The notes below the pieces were generated by a model, which saw only the letters and a program-made list of their open reading frames with translations, made no database searches and had not been told where the DNA came from. A program made the translations under genes and the position numbers. A stretch of DNA of 15,092 nt from Streptomyces sp. MUM 178J (lineage in GTDB: Bacteria; Actinomycetota; Actinomycetes; Streptomycetales; Streptomycetaceae), in assembly GCF_022414575.1 (NCBI RefSeq), contig NZ_JADWYQ010000081.1, forward strand, positions 1-15,092, in the 5' to 3' direction. Each line of letters opens with the position of its first letter. The first letter of the stretch is position 1. Below are positions 15,031 to 15,092 of the stretch, piece after piece.

Positions 15031-15092
15031 GGCCGACCAGAGCTTGGCCGACCAGGGCCCGGCCGACCAGAGCTTGGCCGACCAGGGCCCGG
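15031..15092. repeat. 30-bp tandem repeat with 15-bp sub-repeats, running off the window
   Basis: 15031-15060 and 15061-15090 are identical 30-base units. Each is made of two related 15-base halves that share GGCCGACCAG and then differ (AGCTT against GGCCC). The array continues to the last base, so its full copy number and any coding role lie outside the window. Frames through it lack stops on both strands because the period is a multiple of three. Confidence 0.9.

Overview
The base composition (very GC-rich, with strong G/C bias at third codon positions) and the gene families point to a Streptomyces or closely related actinomycete chromosome. The gene content looks like core chromosome. I saw no phage, transposon, CRISPR, tRNA or rRNA gene.

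Layout. (1) 1-2080: two neighbouring RDD-family membrane proteins with proline-rich N-termini; the first runs in from outside the window. (2) 2085-2369, minus strand: a small two-helix membrane protein. (3) 2370-5301: a 417-base intergenic region with dyads, then a secreted M6 (immune inhibitor A-like) zinc metalloprotease and its terminator. (4) 5356-5673: a 105-residue protein of unknown function. (5) 5674-7983, minus strand: NAD salvage, nicotinate phosphoribosyltransferase (pncB) followed by nicotinamidase (pncA), with a 15-bp minisatellite between them. (6) 8095-9023: clpS and a DUF2017 gene, overlapping stop to start and divergent from pncB. (7) 9024-12738: two amino-acid transporters, an AGCS sodium:alanine/glycine symporter and a CycA-like APC permease. 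(8) 12837-14899: a mec-like JAMM metalloprotease, a cysteine-containing leader peptide, cysO (sulfur-carrier ubiquitin-like protein) and cysM (cysteine synthase). This is the actinobacterial Mec-CysO-CysM cysteine pathway. (9) 14900-15092: a hairpin and tandem repeats running off the end.

How the genes fit together. PncA makes nicotinate, which PncB converts to nicotinate mononucleotide, so the minus-strand pair forms an NAD salvage route. ClpS delivers N-degron substrates to ClpAP/ClpCP; the role of its DUF2017 partner is unknown. CysM joins O-phosphoserine with the CysO thiocarboxylate, and Mec releases cysteine from CysO.

The most interesting signals are regulatory. A 38-base block (34/38 identical) lies in the leader of both transporters, whose families share alanine/glycine substrates. 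It can fold into a stem, asymmetric loop, stem and loop, and all four differences fall in unpaired positions. In front of the symporter it is followed six bases later by an intrinsic terminator; in front of the permease it is followed by another hairpin and by a seven-codon ORF that overlaps the permease start. In the cysteine region, the Cys-containing leader peptide looks leaderless, and CysO carries about 20 residues after the di-glycine that should be its functional C-terminus. This implies a maturation step, for which the neighbouring JAMM protease is the obvious candidate.
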